Source: Amphimedon queenslandica (taxonomy: Eukaryota > Porifera > Demospongiae > Haplosclerida > Niphatidae). Taken from it: 64,000 bases of DNA. This document shows, one piece after another, positions 37,334-49,317 of this stretch. The position numbers were made by a program, and so were the translations under genes. Within the stretch, counting starts at the first letter, position 1. Each line of letters begins with the position of its first letter. Where the stretch lies: positions 39,351-103,350 of the forward strand of contig NW_003546607.1 in assembly GCF_000090795.2 (NCBI RefSeq). Direction: 5' to 3'. Under the pieces are notes generated by a model. The model was not told where the DNA came from. It made no database searches and worked only from the letters and a program-made list of their open reading frames with translations.

Positions 37334-39822
37334 GCGTGTGTAGGTTGCTCAAAGAGTTTTACAATTTCCGGAGCCTTCGGCTGAGGGTAACGAGGAGTTG
37401 ACCTTTTCTCTTGATGAGGATTATAATCTTGGAGGAAAGCAAAATAACTTCACCGAAGGACTTGGGTATGTACACTGTGCCTGTACGTGTATATACACTA
37501 TAGTAACATTTAGTATCTTAATTCTTCAAATGGCCGTAACTTGAAAAATTGAAGTCGGAATCGGCTCAAACTTTCTACACAGCATAAGTGCATCAATATG
37601 TATCAGAAAATGTAATAAAAAATTGGGGGTGATTTCGGAGCCATTTTTGGAAAAAACCATGTACTATAGTACAGGGAACTTTTCAAAAATTGGCCAATTT
37701 CTTAAAATGGCCACACTGTACAGATACAGTATATTTCTAATGAAGAATAAAATCTTTTTCTATAGTGAGGAGCCTACTGACGCTGATGGTATGCCAGAGG
37801 ACGATTTGACTGACGATTTTGTCAAAAAATTATTAATCATCACTCAGTCGTCTCGTGCCTCGTCACATGACCGGACAGGAAACCACACCCCTCGCTCCAA
37901 ACTGACGGAAGAGATATCTCAAGCAATCAGCGACGGTCTCTACTTTTATGAACAGGTACTTCATACTTTATTTTAATTATTATTTTTATTAATTTGTTTA
38001 AATTGATTTATTCATTTATTGCCTTTTCTTTTAGGATATGATGGTTAATGCTGAAATGACTGCCACTACAAATGCTTCTGCCATCAGATCAAAACTCTCC
38101 GTTATATCGCAGGCCGAGTTTGAGTCTCAGAGAGGACAAATTAAAGAGGAGAGCGAAGGTCTCCCCGAGGACGACCTCCAGTTTGATCTTGATGTTCAAG
38201 ATGGCGGAGAGAGACAAGCCTCATCAGTCTCTTCTCCTCCTCCTCCTCCCTCCCCCTCCAATCAAGCCGTTGCCTCTCCTGGTACTAAGGATAATGTGAC
38301 CACTGCTAGTACTCCTCCTCATCCTTGGCTGGAGCAAAGGGCTAGATTCTATCCAGCACCTATTCTGCCTAGCAAAGAGCCAAAGGTGATTAAGAGTTGG
38401 AGTTGATATGATGACTGGAATTATTTCTGTTCTTTTTTGTTAGAATGCATGTACATGTACATATAATTGCATGTATACATGTAAAGTAGGAATTTTTCAA
38501 TCCTTATATACAGTATAGAGTATAATTTAGATCTCTCAACTCATTCATGTTTATACATTGCATCTTTATTGATCCTTTCCCATAGTTGTGTGCCAGCTAC
38601 AAGACCAAGTGCTTCCCCAATCCACCAACAGAGGAGCATGTTGGTTGGCTATTGGCTAATAAACCCAGCGGTATCAGAGCTCGTACCGATTCATACGGTA
38701 CCTCACCCGGGGATAGTTCTTCACCAGCTGCTTATTCAATACCGCAGTTTCAACATCCTTCACATTCTCTACTGAAGGCTAACGGGTTTCAGCAACAGCG
38801 CTATGATAAATATCGCTATCAGTGTCTTAAAGGTATTTTACATATATGTATGTGTTTCATTAAAATTACTGTATTTGTTTTATGTAGAGCGAAAGAAGCA
38901 TGGTGCTGGTAGATCATCTGCGATGAATACTCTTTTCCGCTTTTGGTCATTCTTTCTTAGAACGCACTTCAACAGGTACAAGGAGAAGCTCTGTTCTCTT
39001 CTTTTATTGCTCAACTTTTTAAAATTATTTTATTTATTTATTAATTTTATTTTTTATTTCAAAAGGAAAATGTTTGACGAATTCAGATCTCTTGCCCACG
39101 AAGACGCTCAGGCAGGATACAGGTTGAATTAAATCATCATATCCACTTTATTTTTTATTTTCATTATGCTTGTACATTAGGTATGGCTTAGAGTGTCTGT
39201 TCAGATTCTACAGTTACGGGCTTGAGATCAAGTACAGACAAGAAGTTTTTGACGATTTTGAGAAAGACACCATCACCGATTTCCGCAGCAATCATCTTTA
39301 CGGCTTAGAGAAATTCTGGGCCTTCCTTAATTATTATAAAGTATTATGATATAAGAATTTTCTATTTTATTGTTTCTTCTCAATTTTGCAGGGAAACCAT
39401 GTAATATCGATATCTTCGGAGCTTAGTGACATTTTATCCAATTTTAAGACGATTGATGATTTTCGAACTGCTGCTGACAAAAATCTGGTAAGCCTTTGTC
39501 TATAATTATTGCAGCAAAGACATTTTGGTGTTCCTCAAACTATGTACATGTAACTTTTACAGTACACTATGCAGCATTTTGTTGCATGCAAGACAGTTTA
39601 TACAGGACCCAATGGAGCTTGCAACATTACTGCTTGAAATAGGAAATAGTTCTATTTCATGCAACATGTTTCAAGCCTCCATTGACTCCTGTATAAACTG
39701 TGTTGCATGCAACAAGTTGTTTGCAATAGTGTATGTTGGGCTTAAGTTGTGATTCAGTACTACATTTAACTAACTAAAATCTTTTTGTTCTTTTTTTTCA
39801 GAAACTTGGCAGACAGCAGTAA
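30776..39822 (+). CDS. LARP1: La-related protein 1
   Basis: The ATG at 30776 (MADVAVLHQTDIPSSKLPFL) opens a Ser/Gly/Asn-rich N-terminus. Arg/Gly-rich exons around 34794-35165 follow. The La motif then spans about 35440-35980: LKEYIKKQIEYYFSDENLQK, DYFLRGQMDDSGYVPLVVIS, RFNRVRALSQDIATIKESLQ. Disordered Pro/Thr/acidic exons come next. The C-terminal DM15 region (38585-39488) reads EEHVGWLLANKPSGIRART, FQHPSHSLLKANGFQQQRYD, MNTLFRFWSFFLRTHFNR, AGYRYGLECLFRFYSYGLEI, LYGLEKFWAFLNYY. The stop is TAA at 39820. LARP1 binds the cap and 5'-TOP motif of ribosomal-protein mRNAs through DM15 and links their translation to mTORC1. Introns hold a 61-bp minisatellite, CT repeats, a 177-bp-family copy and a foldback element. 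Confidence 0.95.
31885..32000. repeat. CT/CCCT-rich low-complexity tract
   Basis: About 115 bp of CT, CCCT and CCCTC runs immediately follow a LARP1 exon. A second pure (CT)n at 32731-32774 forms the polypyrimidine tract of the acceptor at 32777. Confidence 0.9.
33205..33866. repeat. 61-bp minisatellite, ~10.8 copies, in LARP1 intron
   Basis: Tandem units each contain aggacaggtagtgtgggccc, aatggtgtccttaataaaga and ggctacactgtacatgtatt. The phase shifts by one base per 60-base line, giving a period of exactly 61 bp. Central copies are nearly identical, while the first copies have tcctaatggtgttc-type variants. Only 63 bp downstream lies an assembly gap. Confidence 0.95.
33929..33950. other. 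Assembly gap (22 N)
   Basis: Run of N directly after the minisatellite region; its true length is unknown. Confidence 1.
37518..37722. repeat. Single ~177-bp family copy in LARP1 intron
   Basis: Contains ggccgtaacttgaaaaattg, tatgtatcagaaaatgtaat and accatgtactatagtacagg in the same order as the other arrays. Confidence 0.92.
39563..39733. mobile_element. Foldback element with ~54-bp inverted repeats
   Basis: The left arm contains ttgttgcatgcaagacagtt and tatacaggacccaatgga. The right arm, reverse complemented, reads cttgttgcatgcaacacagt and tatacaggagtcaatgga. The centre (aaataggaaatagttctatt) is also self-complementary, so the full 171 bp could form one hairpin. It lies in the last LARP1 intron. 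Related sequence is inserted at 61941-62013. Confidence 0.85.
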
Positions 39823-40240
39823 ACCCATCTCTTTCTCTCCTGAGTCTCTCTTATATCAATTCTTTCTTGGCTTTCTATCTAATACTAATGCTTCGTCTCA
39901 TTGTCTCTAACTAGGGAAATGTGTTGCTTCTGTCTTTATCACTTCTCCTATAGCTTTTACCTTCCACTGATTATTATCTTAAATGGTAATAATTGAAGTT
40001 GCAGTTTCTCCTTTTTCTGAAATCCTTTTCTCTTTGACCGTGTGCCCATTCACTCAAGTCTGGCTATTAAACTTGTGATATTTTGTAAATATATTATTAT
40101 TATTATTATTATTATTATTATCGTTACTATTATTGCTATGCGTCTTATAATTACTTGCTGATACTGTTAATTATTATTTATTACTATTTATCTCCTTACA
40201 CACAATAAAACTGACTGTCCCTAATTCACATTACGTTTAC

Positions 40241-40285
<45 letters not shown>

Positions 40286-40834
40286 TATTATTATTATTAT
40301 TTCTAATTACTTTCCTGTCCTAATTTTACGATATTGTATGTGAAACTTTGCTCGCAAATCACTGACTGCTTCACTGTATGTGTAAATAGTAATTAATTAT
40401 AACATTAATAATATATTTGATTTATAATTATTTAGAACAAATATTTTTTGAAACCAAAATTTGTTTTTGAATGCTTGGAGGAGGGTATTAGTATGACTTA
40501 TGGATGAAAGTATGGGATCCAGAGAAACATTTGTAAAGGACATTGGATGGCAGTTGGGCTATCATTATGGCTGTTAATATTGTTTTTGCAGTTTAAATTC
40601 TGAAAGTTCTTTCAAATAAAGATGTTTCAAAACTTATCATAATTATTAAAATGAAAAATAATGCCTGAAACTTCTAATGTTTAATTGAAGGAATGTTCAA
40701 TAACTGTTTAATGATACTCACTATCCATGGATTGCTAACCCTAAGTTATAAAGAGAGAGAAGATTATAACTACATGATTATAGCTCAAGCTTTGTACAAT
40801 GTACATTAATATCTATTTAAAATTGGTATCTACA
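39823..40834. other. LARP1 3' flank with ATT microsatellites
   Basis: Probable LARP1 3' UTR, with (ATT)n at 40090-40122 and 40240-40301. From about 40440 the sequence is shared with the duplicated block at 43225 onward. No coding exon is seen. Confidence 0.6.
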
Positions 40835-41229
40835 TTACTTTAATATTAGATAAAGTCCAATAACTGCTATGGCCAGACCACCAATATACAAAGCATGCAC
40901 TTGATACATGCAGAAGTATGCTAGCAATAATCCTCCAAAAAACAGAGCTGTTCCTTCCAGTGACTTACGAAAAGAATCTAGGCCAATAATGAGTATGATA
41001 CCAGCCAAGAACATGATCTATGTGCAACAAGAATATACATTTTATTTCAATATCATTTCTTACATTTTCAATGTCTATATCAGTCCTGATGAATGACCTG
41101 ATGGGGAGAACATAACTGCAGATCACCAATGCAATCCCAATGGCTATTATACAAAAGTGTAAAAGGTCATCAAGTTAAGTAATAGAGCAGCTTACTTGTT
41201 GTTCCAGCACCAAATGAGAATAACCACAT
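40835..41229 (-). CDS. Small multi-pass membrane protein, copy 1
   Basis: Exons on the minus strand at about 41229-41195, 41143-41064 and 41017-40835 join in phase. The product is about 100 residues starting MWLFSFGAGTTIGIALVICS, continuing LPIRSFIRTDIDIEN, MFLAGIILIIGLDSFRKSLE, GTALFFGGLLLAYFCMYQVH and IGGLAIAVIGLYLILK. Three or four hydrophobic helices are visible. I do not recognise the family with confidence. The exon structure is preserved in a second intact copy at 43606-44005, which supports a real gene; an upstream exon may exist. Confidence 0.6.
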
Positions 41230-41705
41230 GATTCTGTCTTCTCCTTTGTATCTTTTCAAAGTCACTGAAGTAAAAGATTGTCTTGCTGTTCCTCGTTTTT
41301 TGATATATCTCATTCCGTCTTTTTTGTTTTGTATTATCGTCTCATTTAGTTGTTCCTACCATATATCATGTGATGAGGGTAACTCCCACTTATACAGGAA
41401 TGCCCATAATGTGTGTACACACCTAGATGTCATATTTCTCTTTCCTACTACTTTCCTACATTCTGTACAATTTATAGCAATTTCATACTGCATGCACATG
41501 TCTTTTCCTTGTTGTTTCATTCACTCTCATCCTCCTTTGTATTTTTTAGATTTTAACTTTAAAAACTACTTGTTTCTGACTCCTCACACAAATGGACTTC
41601 ATTTGTTTCTTGCATTATTTATTATTATTAAATCTATACTTGCAGATACAGATACTAATAGAGTTGTATATATAATTCTGTTTTAAAATGATTTCATGTA
41701 AAGGT

Positions 41706-42190
41706 CTATATACTATCATCATGAGAGGCTGCATGGCCTGTTTTGTGCAACAGTTCTTTCGTAGAGCGTGCTCTAGCCCTCAAGCTTTGAATGAGTTGTC
41801 TTGTATCCTCAGGAGTCTGTGGAGCAGTCGCTAATAATGAGCCACTTGTACTGTGTGGACTTGTAGCAGCAATGGGTAGAAGTCTGCTTGAACTATGAGA
41901 ACTTGTAAAGTTGGTAGGAGAAGGAGAGAGAGTTGGGGTTGATACTGGTGACAGGGTGGGGTCCAGCAGTGTCTCTGTTTCTTGTGACAGGATGGACTGT
42001 AGTAATTGATCTTCAGTTTGGGTACCAATATGACAAACTAAAGAGAATTTGAGACACAATAATAACCTATACTGCTAACCTGATGTAGTTTTTGTGTCTT
42101 TAATTTTAAGCTGTATTTCAAGCAGTACTAATCTAGCACTGAGTGTATGAACAGTCTCAGACAAATGAGTCATCTTATCTAACATTAGCT
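41706..42190 (-). pseudogene. Duplicated 3' exons of CEP44
   Basis: These two minus-strand exons are near-identical to the last two exons of CEP44 at 44583-45070. They read KMTHLSETVHTLSARLVLLE, then GTQTEDQLLQSILSQETETL and SLRARARSTKELLHKTGHAA to a stop at 41706. The frame is intact and the splice acceptor is preserved. This could be an orphan fragment or an alternative terminal exon pair for CEP44. Confidence 0.75.
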
Positions 42191-42438
42191 ATAGAAATGA
42201 GAGAGAGACAGAGCTAGTCAGTCATTAAAGTACAAGGATTGTTACAAAGTTCATAAAGTTCATACATTTGTTTATTTATACATTTGTTTTGGCTATCATT
42301 GTGGCTGTTAATATTGTGTTTTTGTAGCTTAAAATTCTGAAAGTTCTTTCAAATAAAAATGTTTCAAAATTTTATATCAAGATTATTGAAATGACAAAAC
42401 CGCTATGTACAATGTAGCTTTTAAAATTGGTATCTACT

Positions 42439-42765
42439 TTACTTTAATATTAGATAAAGTCCAATAACTGCTAAGATCAGACCACCAATATACAAAGCAT
42501 GCACTTCATACATGTAGAAGTATGCTAGCAATATATATTCCTCCAATAAACAGAACTGTCCCTTCCAGTGATTTACGAAAACAGCCAATACCAATAATGA
42601 GTACGATACCAGCAAAGAACATCATCTATGTGCAACAAGAAATAGAATGATATGCATTTTATTTTAATAATATTCCTTACATTTTCAATGTCTATATCAG
42701 TTTTGATGTATGACCTGATTGGAAAAACATAACTGCAGATCACCAATACAATCCCAATAAGGACT
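42439..42765 (-). pseudogene. Small membrane protein, copy 2 (broken)
   Basis: Homologous to copies 1 and 3 but disrupted. Where copy 1 has GGAGGATTATTGCTAGC, this copy has 4 extra bases (GGAGGAATATATATTGCTAG), which shift the frame and lead to a TGA a few codons later. The first exon is also degraded. Confidence 0.75.
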
Positions 42766-43605
42766 ATAGAAAGTATAAAAGGTCATCAAGTTAAGCAAAA
42801 GTAATAGAACAGCTTACTTTCACACATGGCTCTGTATTATTTTTCTCTGTCTTTTCAAAGTCACTAAAAGGCTGAAATAAAAGTTTGTCTTCTGTTACTG
42901 TTCCCCCGTTTTCTGCTATATCTGATTGCATCTCAGTTCTCGTTTTGTATTATAATCCTCTCATTCAGTTTTCCTACATATCATCTGATGAGGGTAACTC
43001 CCATTCATACAATGATGCCCTAGATCTCATATTTCTCTTTCCTACTACTTTCCCTCATCAGGGCAATTCCCATTACTGCAGTGCTTGCACCTCTATCTTT
43101 TCCTTTTGTCATGTCATTCACTCTCATCCTTTTTATGTTACTTTTAAAAACTACAACTTGTTTCTGCCTCCAGACCCCACTTGTTTGTTTCTTGTACAGT
43201 GTGAACTTGTAGCAGTTTGATTATATTTTTTGAGACCAAAATTTGTTTTATTGCATCAAGGAGGATATTATGTTTCTTGATTCTACAGAGAAGCATTTGT
43301 AAAGGACATTATGTCGCAGCTTGGCTATATCATTGTTGCTGATTTGTATTTTTGAACCTAAAATTCTAAAATTATTTCAAATAAAAGTTTTTCAAAACTT
43401 GTCATAATTATTAAAATGTAAAATAATGCCTAAAACTTCTAATGTTAACTTGAACAAATTTTCAAAAACCAAGTGACCATTTAATGGTGCCCACTATCCA
43501 GGGATTTCTAGCTCTATAATTATAAAGAGAGAGAGAGCCATTATAATTACATGATCTATAGCAAGTTATGTACAATGTTCATTAATAGCCAAATTGGAAT
43601 CTACA

Positions 43606-44005
43606 TTACTTTAATAATAGATAAAGTCCAATAGCTGCTATGACCAGACCACCAATATAGAAAGCATACACTTGATACATGTAGAAGTATGCTAGCAATA
43701 ATCCTCCAAAAAACAGAGCTGTCCCTACTAGTGACTTACGAAAAGAATCTAGGCCAATAATGAGTACAATACCAGCCAAGAACATGATCTATATGTAACA
43801 AGAAATATATATACATTTTATTTCAATATCATTTCTTACATTTTCAATGTCTATATCAGTCCTGATGAATGACCTGATGGGGAGAACATAACTGCAGATC
43901 ACCAATGCAATCCCAATGGCTATTATACAAAGGTGTAAAAGGTCATCAAGTTAAGTAATAGAGCAGCTTACTTGTTGCTCCAACACCACATGAAAATAAA
44001 CACAT
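43606..44005 (-). CDS. Small multi-pass membrane protein, copy 3
   Basis: This copy is intact on the minus strand: MCLFSCGVGAT, the middle exon identical in structure to copy 1, then MFLAGIVLIIGLDSFRKSLV, GTALFFGGLLLAYFYMYQVY and IGGLVIAAIGLYLLLK. Differences from copy 1 are mostly conservative hydrophobic changes, which suggests both are under selection or recently duplicated. It lies immediately downstream of CEP44 on the same strand. Confidence 0.6.
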
Positions 44006-44154
44006 GACTCTGTCTTCTCCTTTATATCTTTTCAAAGTCACTGAAGTAAAAGTTTGACTTGCTGTTCCTCGTTTTTTGATATATCTCATTCCGTCTTTTA
44101 ATGTTTTGTATTATCATCTCATTTGGTTGTTCCTACATATCATGTGATGAGGGT

Positions 44155-44164
44155 NNNNNNNNNN
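44155..44164. other. Assembly gap (10 N)
   Basis: The N run is flanked on both sides by copies of the same sequence (tgctgttcctcg...catgtgatgagggt), so the assembly may be collapsed or expanded here. Confidence 1.
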
Positions 44165-44582
44165 AAGATTGTCTTGCTGTTCCTCGCTTTTTTGATATAT
44201 CTCATTCTGTCTTTTTTGTTTTGTATTATCATCTCATTCAGTTGTTCCTACCATATATCATGTGATGAGGGTAACTCCCATTCATACAGGAATGCCCATG
44301 ATGTGTGTGTACACACCTAGATGTCATTTTCTCTTTCCTACTACTTTCCTACATTCTGTACTAATTAGAGCAATTCCATATGCCTTGTCATTTCATTCAC
44401 ACTCATCCTCCTTTGTATTTTCAAATTTTAACTTTTAAAAACTACAACTTGTCTCTGACTCCTCACACAAATAGACTTCATTTGTTTCTTGCATTATTTA
44501 TTATTATTAAATCTATACTTGCAGATACAGATACTAATAGAGTTGTATATAATTCTGTTTTAAAATGATTTCATGTAAAGGT

Positions 44583-46915
44583 CTATATACTATCATCATG
44601 AGAAGCTGCATGGCCTGTTTTGTGCAGCAGTTCTTTCGTAGAGCGTGCTCTAGCCCTCAAGCTTTGAATGAGTTGCCTTGTATCCTCAGGAGTTTGTGGA
44701 GCAGTTGCTAATAATGAGTCACTTGTACTGTGTGGACTTGTAGCAGCAACAGGTAGAAGTCTGCTTGAGCTATGAGAACTTGTAAAGTTGGTAGGAGAAG
44801 GAGAGAGAGTTGGGGTTGATACTGGTGACAGGGTGGGGTCCAGCAGTGTCTCTGTTTCTTGTGACAGGATGGGATGGTGTTGATCTTCAGTTTGGGTACC
44901 AATATGACAAACTAAAGAGAATTTGAGACACAATAATAACCTATACTGCTAACCTGATGTAGTTTTTGTGTCTTTAATTTTAAGCTGTGTTTCAAGTAGG
45001 ACTAATCTAGCACTGAGAGTATGAACAGTCTCAGACAAATGAGTCATCTTATCTAACATTAGCTATAGAAATGAGAGAGAGACAGAGCTAAAAAAAGGAT
45101 TGTTACAAAGTTCATAAAGTGTATACATTTCTCATTCATTGCAATACAATAATAGTACAAGGATTGTTAAATTTCATAGATTGCAATACAATAATAGTAC
45201 AAGGATTGTTAAAGTTCACATTATTTCTCATTCATTGCAATACAAGAACAGTCATGCATGTACAATTAAACCACATACATTTACATCAACAGATGCTGTA
45301 GACATTGACTTTGGTAAGCTCTCATTTAGCAAGGCACCACTCCTAGAGTTGTGCTCACCTGTAGAACAAATAATAATAATTACTGACACAAAATTGAATA
45401 CTTGAAATATCTACATTAGACTCCATTAGTGGCCTATCTTTATATATCTTAGTTCTTTTTTCAGATCCACAGTTATATTGTGGTATTACATTCTCCTTGT
45501 CCAGTGGCTCACATCCAGTAAGAGGTGTCTCCATTAGCTGAGGACCTTCCTTTATAATCACTGGAAGTGGAGCTTCTTCGTTACTGCTAGTACTAGTGAT
45601 AAGGTTTGGTTGGACACTTCCTCTAAGCTGTAGCTCTTGCTCCTTCTCCTTCACAGGGCCAGTTATGTCTGACTCTTCTCTGGGCTGTGTCTCTTCTTTT
45701 CTAGCAGCCAGAGGAGCTAATGGTTGATATTTTAAAGGCGTTTGAAGTGGAGTTATGTCAAGAGAAGGGTCAGTTAGCAGCTGGAGTCCAATAGAGGGTG
45801 AGAGAGATGGAGTTTGAGGTGGTGAGGGTGGAATGTAGTCTTCCCTCCGGCTTAATGTCACTAGGCTTGATTGTTTTTCTTGCCAATAGTTTCCAATACC
45901 GGCCGAATCAGATAATGTATGGACGCTAGTACTGGTAATTAGCTTATTCCTAGGACCCCTTGTGAGGGGTCTGGGGTTTTTACTGGTTCCAGTGAGCTTT
46001 AAGTGCATTCTTTGGCAATGATGGAGCACGTCACAGGAGAGGATGATCTTCCTTTCGGCAAACCCATCGGAGAGGAATTTATCACGTGACAATTGAGGCC
46101 GATACTCAAAGACATCTCTCATAACCTGAATTAAAAATGCCATAAAAATTTGAGGTCAGTTCGGAGCCATTTTCTGATTTTGGCCCATTTTTTAAAATGG
46201 CCATAACTCAAAAAATTGAAGCCAGAATCAGCTGAAACTTTCTACATAGCATAAGTACATCAATATGTATCAGAAAATGTAATAAAAATTGGGGGTCATT
46301 TTGGAGCCATTTTTCGGAAAAAACCATGGGCTATAGTACGGGGAACTTTTCAGATTCTGGCCCATTTTTTAAAATGGCTGTAACTTGAAAAATTGAAGTC
46401 GGAATCGACTCAAAATTTCTACAGAGCATAAGTACAGCAATATGTATCAGAAAATGTAATAAAAATTGGGGATCATTTCGGAGCCATTTTTCAGAAAAAC
46501 CATGGGCTATAGTACAGGGAACTTTTCAGAAACTTGCATGTTTTATCAATGCACATACCTTATAAAGTCCATCTACAAATTTAAGGTCATTTTTGCTGTA
46601 CAGGTCAATCTCCATTGATGCAATGTGCTTGGCCAGAGGTAGTGAATAATCCATCAGTGCTGCATGAAGAAGAGGAAGGAAAGCAGAAGGGACACCTTGA
46701 GATAGACTACAGAGGAAGAAACAATACAATTATTATTATAATTATTAAAAATTAAAGTCTTTATTTATTTTTATTACATGCAAAATTGTTCACCTTTTGA
46801 TGTTAGGCTCAACTGAGAGTTTCATACGTTCGAGTTCCCTCAATAACTTTATCATGTTGTTCTTAAGATCACCAGTTCTGCCAGAAGATAAAGAATAAGA
46901 TGAAGCTGAGGCCAT
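44583..46915 (-). CDS. CEP44: Centrosomal protein CEP44
   Basis: The ATG at 46915 gives MASASSYSLSSGRTGDLKNN. The conserved N-terminal CEP44 domain follows: IKLLRELERMKLSVEPNIK, FLPLLHAALMDYSLPLAKHI, DLYSKNDLKFVDGLYKVMRD, VFEYRPQLSRDKFLSDGFAE, RKIILSCDVLHHCQRMHLKL. This parallels the human YKLLRDQFNYKP...GFAEWKI pattern. A Ser/Pro-rich middle exon (about 46105-45390) leads to a short exon (EHNSRSGALLNESLPKSMST), a coiled coil (KMTHLSETVHTLSARLVLLE) and a C-terminal tail ending TKELLHKTGHAASHDDSI. CEP44 localises to the centriole lumen and is needed for centriole-to-centrosome conversion in animals. It is divergent from the PDZ-WW gene by 158 bp. Confidence 0.85.
46143..46532. repeat. ~177-bp CTATAG repeats in CEP44 intron
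   Basis: About 2.2 copies in plus orientation: ggccataactcaaaaaattg, atgtatcagaaaatgtaata, ccatgggctatagtacgggg. Confidence 0.93.
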
Positions 46916-46950
46916 CTTTGTTTTGTTTGTATTCGACTCCACCCACCATA

Positions 46951-46962
46951 TTTCCCGCGAAA
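46951..46962. promoter_or_regulatory. E2F-like site in CEP44/PDZ-WW shared promoter
   Basis: TTTCCCGCGAAA lies 36 bp upstream of the CEP44 ATG and includes a full TTTSSCGC consensus. In other animals E2F drives S-phase and centriole-cycle genes. Confidence 0.5.
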
Positions 46963-47073
46963 ACTCCCACCAAACCTGTCACGCCCCCAAACCTGCAGAG
47001 CCCAAGAAAGAACAGAAAATTTTATTACATTTACATGTATTTCTGATAGAAAGAAATCCATGTAAAAGTAATA

Positions 47074-49254
47074 ATGGAGAGTGCTAGAGGCTCACGCAGC
47101 GTAAGACTGCAGAGGAAGAAAGCTGGGGGTGCAGGTGACTATCAGTCATTAGGGTTTAGTGTGAAAGGAGGCTGTGAACATGGGATTCCCATTGTTGTGT
47201 CAAGTGTAGAGAAAAATGGACCAGCTGGTAATAATATAGACTACTATTGTGTTCTCTTGTTTGTTGCATGCATGAGTATGTAATGTTGAATATTGCATAC
47301 ATGACGTCAAGTAATAATTAATTTGGTCATCATAATGCTGGCGTCAGTTTTGTGCGGCTTGCAAATTATAATAAGCATAATAAATGAGCATGTTGAATTT
47401 GTTTTTATACTGTTTTTAGCACTTTCTATTCGTCCTGGAGATGAAATACTTTCCGTTAATGGCATCAGGTAATACACTTCAGTTAAAAACCACATCAATT
47501 TTAAATTCTAATAAATATTTGATAGCCTTCAAGGTATCAGCCATAAAGAAGCTGTTACCTATCTCAGGAGTGTAAAGGGTTCCTCAGTTATTCTTCATAT
47601 AAAATCGAACCCAGTACTGCAAGACACTTTCTCTTCACACCCTCAGGTACCATTTTCCTCATTAGTCTCTAGCATAAAGGAAGATGTTGATTCTACTGAA
47701 GCAACTGATGATGACCCAGCTCCACTTCCAAAAGGATGGGAAAGGAAAGTGGACTTTAAAACGGATAGGCCATACTTTGAAAAGTAGGACAATTTTTTTA
47801 ATTTTTAATTACCGCATGCCCTTCCTAGATCTGCTCTTATAAATGCATGACTTAGCTCCAATTAAGTTTCTCTATAACATAATGATATACAATTTTGTCA
47901 ATGAAATATCACCATCATTTTACTATGGATGCTCTCTACATTCTAATTAATTCTCTTTCTTGCAGTCATTACACAAAAACCTCAACATGGGTTGATCCCC
48001 GTTCCCTTTCCCCTCTTCCTCTCGATGACTACAACTGGGAAGCTCTGCCTCCTGGCTGGGAGAAGTTTGTAGATCAATATGGTGACACTTACTATGTAGA
48101 GTAAGTAAATGATTGATTGGTAATTCATGTAGGCCTTGTTGTAGCATATAGATCTAGTGATACTTGAATGAGATGGTATACTATGCATATTTTTAAGAAT
48201 TGAAAAATTGCTTTTATAGTTAAGAATAAATATTTTTTATCTTAGTCACAATACACAGAGAACAATGTGGGACTCCCCCAGGGGGCTGAGAGAGCAAGAG
48301 CAATTGAAAGAGCTCCAATCATTTATAAAAGAAGAAAAAACTAAACTTAAAGTAAGCATGAAAAACACTGACACACACTGATGAACTGATAAAAGGAAAA
48401 ACAAGAAGAAATAAAGGAAAAACGCGCCCTCATTCTTTGCAAGAGTGAAGAGTTGAGCAGTCAGAAATCTTTGGGAACTTTAGAGAAGACTCAAGAGAGT
48501 ATTGACGCTGAATTCAATGAAGACGGTGAACCCAGTGGAGATATTGTTGAAGATATGATGATACTGAATGAAGAGACTCAGGAATTAGAAGCTACTATAC
48601 ACAGGACTCAGTATCAACTACAGGAACTGAGTAAGTAAAATGCATTTATTAACTGTGATGTATATTAAACAATCATGCATGTTAGATAACATATTAAGTA
48701 AGGCTCAGTCAGAAGAAATAGGTGAATCCAACGCATACAAAGGAGCTACCATCATTGCTGCAGATTTGAAAAGAAATGCCACAGAATTCCAAGAGCTTAT
48801 ATTCTCAATACAAGCACTTCTACTATCACTAGAAGAGCTACATCAATCCGACACCAATGAGACTCCACTTAGCTACATGTTGCAGTTACAGCAACCAAAG
48901 CACCAAACGAAAGAAGAAATGACTAGAACAACAGAATGGATACACGTCCTTGGTGACAAACTAACCGGAAAAACAAACACTGAAATGAGACTTGAGAACC
49001 TGATTCTTCAAATCCTGTTACCTTCAGTAAGACTATTATTGCAGCAGGTGACTGATTTGTGCAAAAAAGTGAAGGAGACACGTGTGCTTGTTGACTGGGA
49101 CGGTATAGTTGGACAGCTAGTTAGTATGGACATGTCTGTTCTTAAGGAAGAATGGATTCATTGTGAGGATTTTAGGTATGTATAATGTGTAAAGAATGCT
49201 CTTTTTACTAACAGTTTTTGCAGGGAGAAGTTACAAAGAGTGACAAATCAATGA
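47074..49254 (+). CDS. PDZ-WW-WW coiled-coil scaffold protein
   Basis: The ATG at 47074 gives MESARGSRSVRLQRKKAGGA. The PDZ domain has the carboxylate loop SLGFSVKGG and ALSIRPGDEILSVNGI, then ISHKEAVTYLRSVKGSSVIL. Two WW domains follow: PLPKGWERKVDFKTDRPYFE with STWVDPR, and ALPPGWEKFVDQYGDTYYVD with RTMWDSPR. Both have the two signature Trp residues and the Pro. A coiled coil (EQEQLKELQSFIKEEKTKLK, EETQELEATIHRTQYQLQEL) and a helical C-terminal region end at VTNQ. Such proteins bind C-terminal peptides and PPxY motifs. STXBP4 also combines PDZ, coiled coil and WW but in another order, so no symbol is assigned. It is convergent with KIF3A (63 bp between stop codons). Confidence 0.88.
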
Positions 49255-49317
49255 CTTATAAAGAATCTTCTTTTCTATAAGATATTTATTTTTTAATTGC
49301 ATTGTTTGCTCTGTGTG

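Noticed and set aside
40835-41229. Assignment of the small membrane protein to the GOT1 family
   Set aside because: Only a short hydrophobic stretch (FLAGIILIIGL) is similar, and the rest does not match what is known of GOT1.
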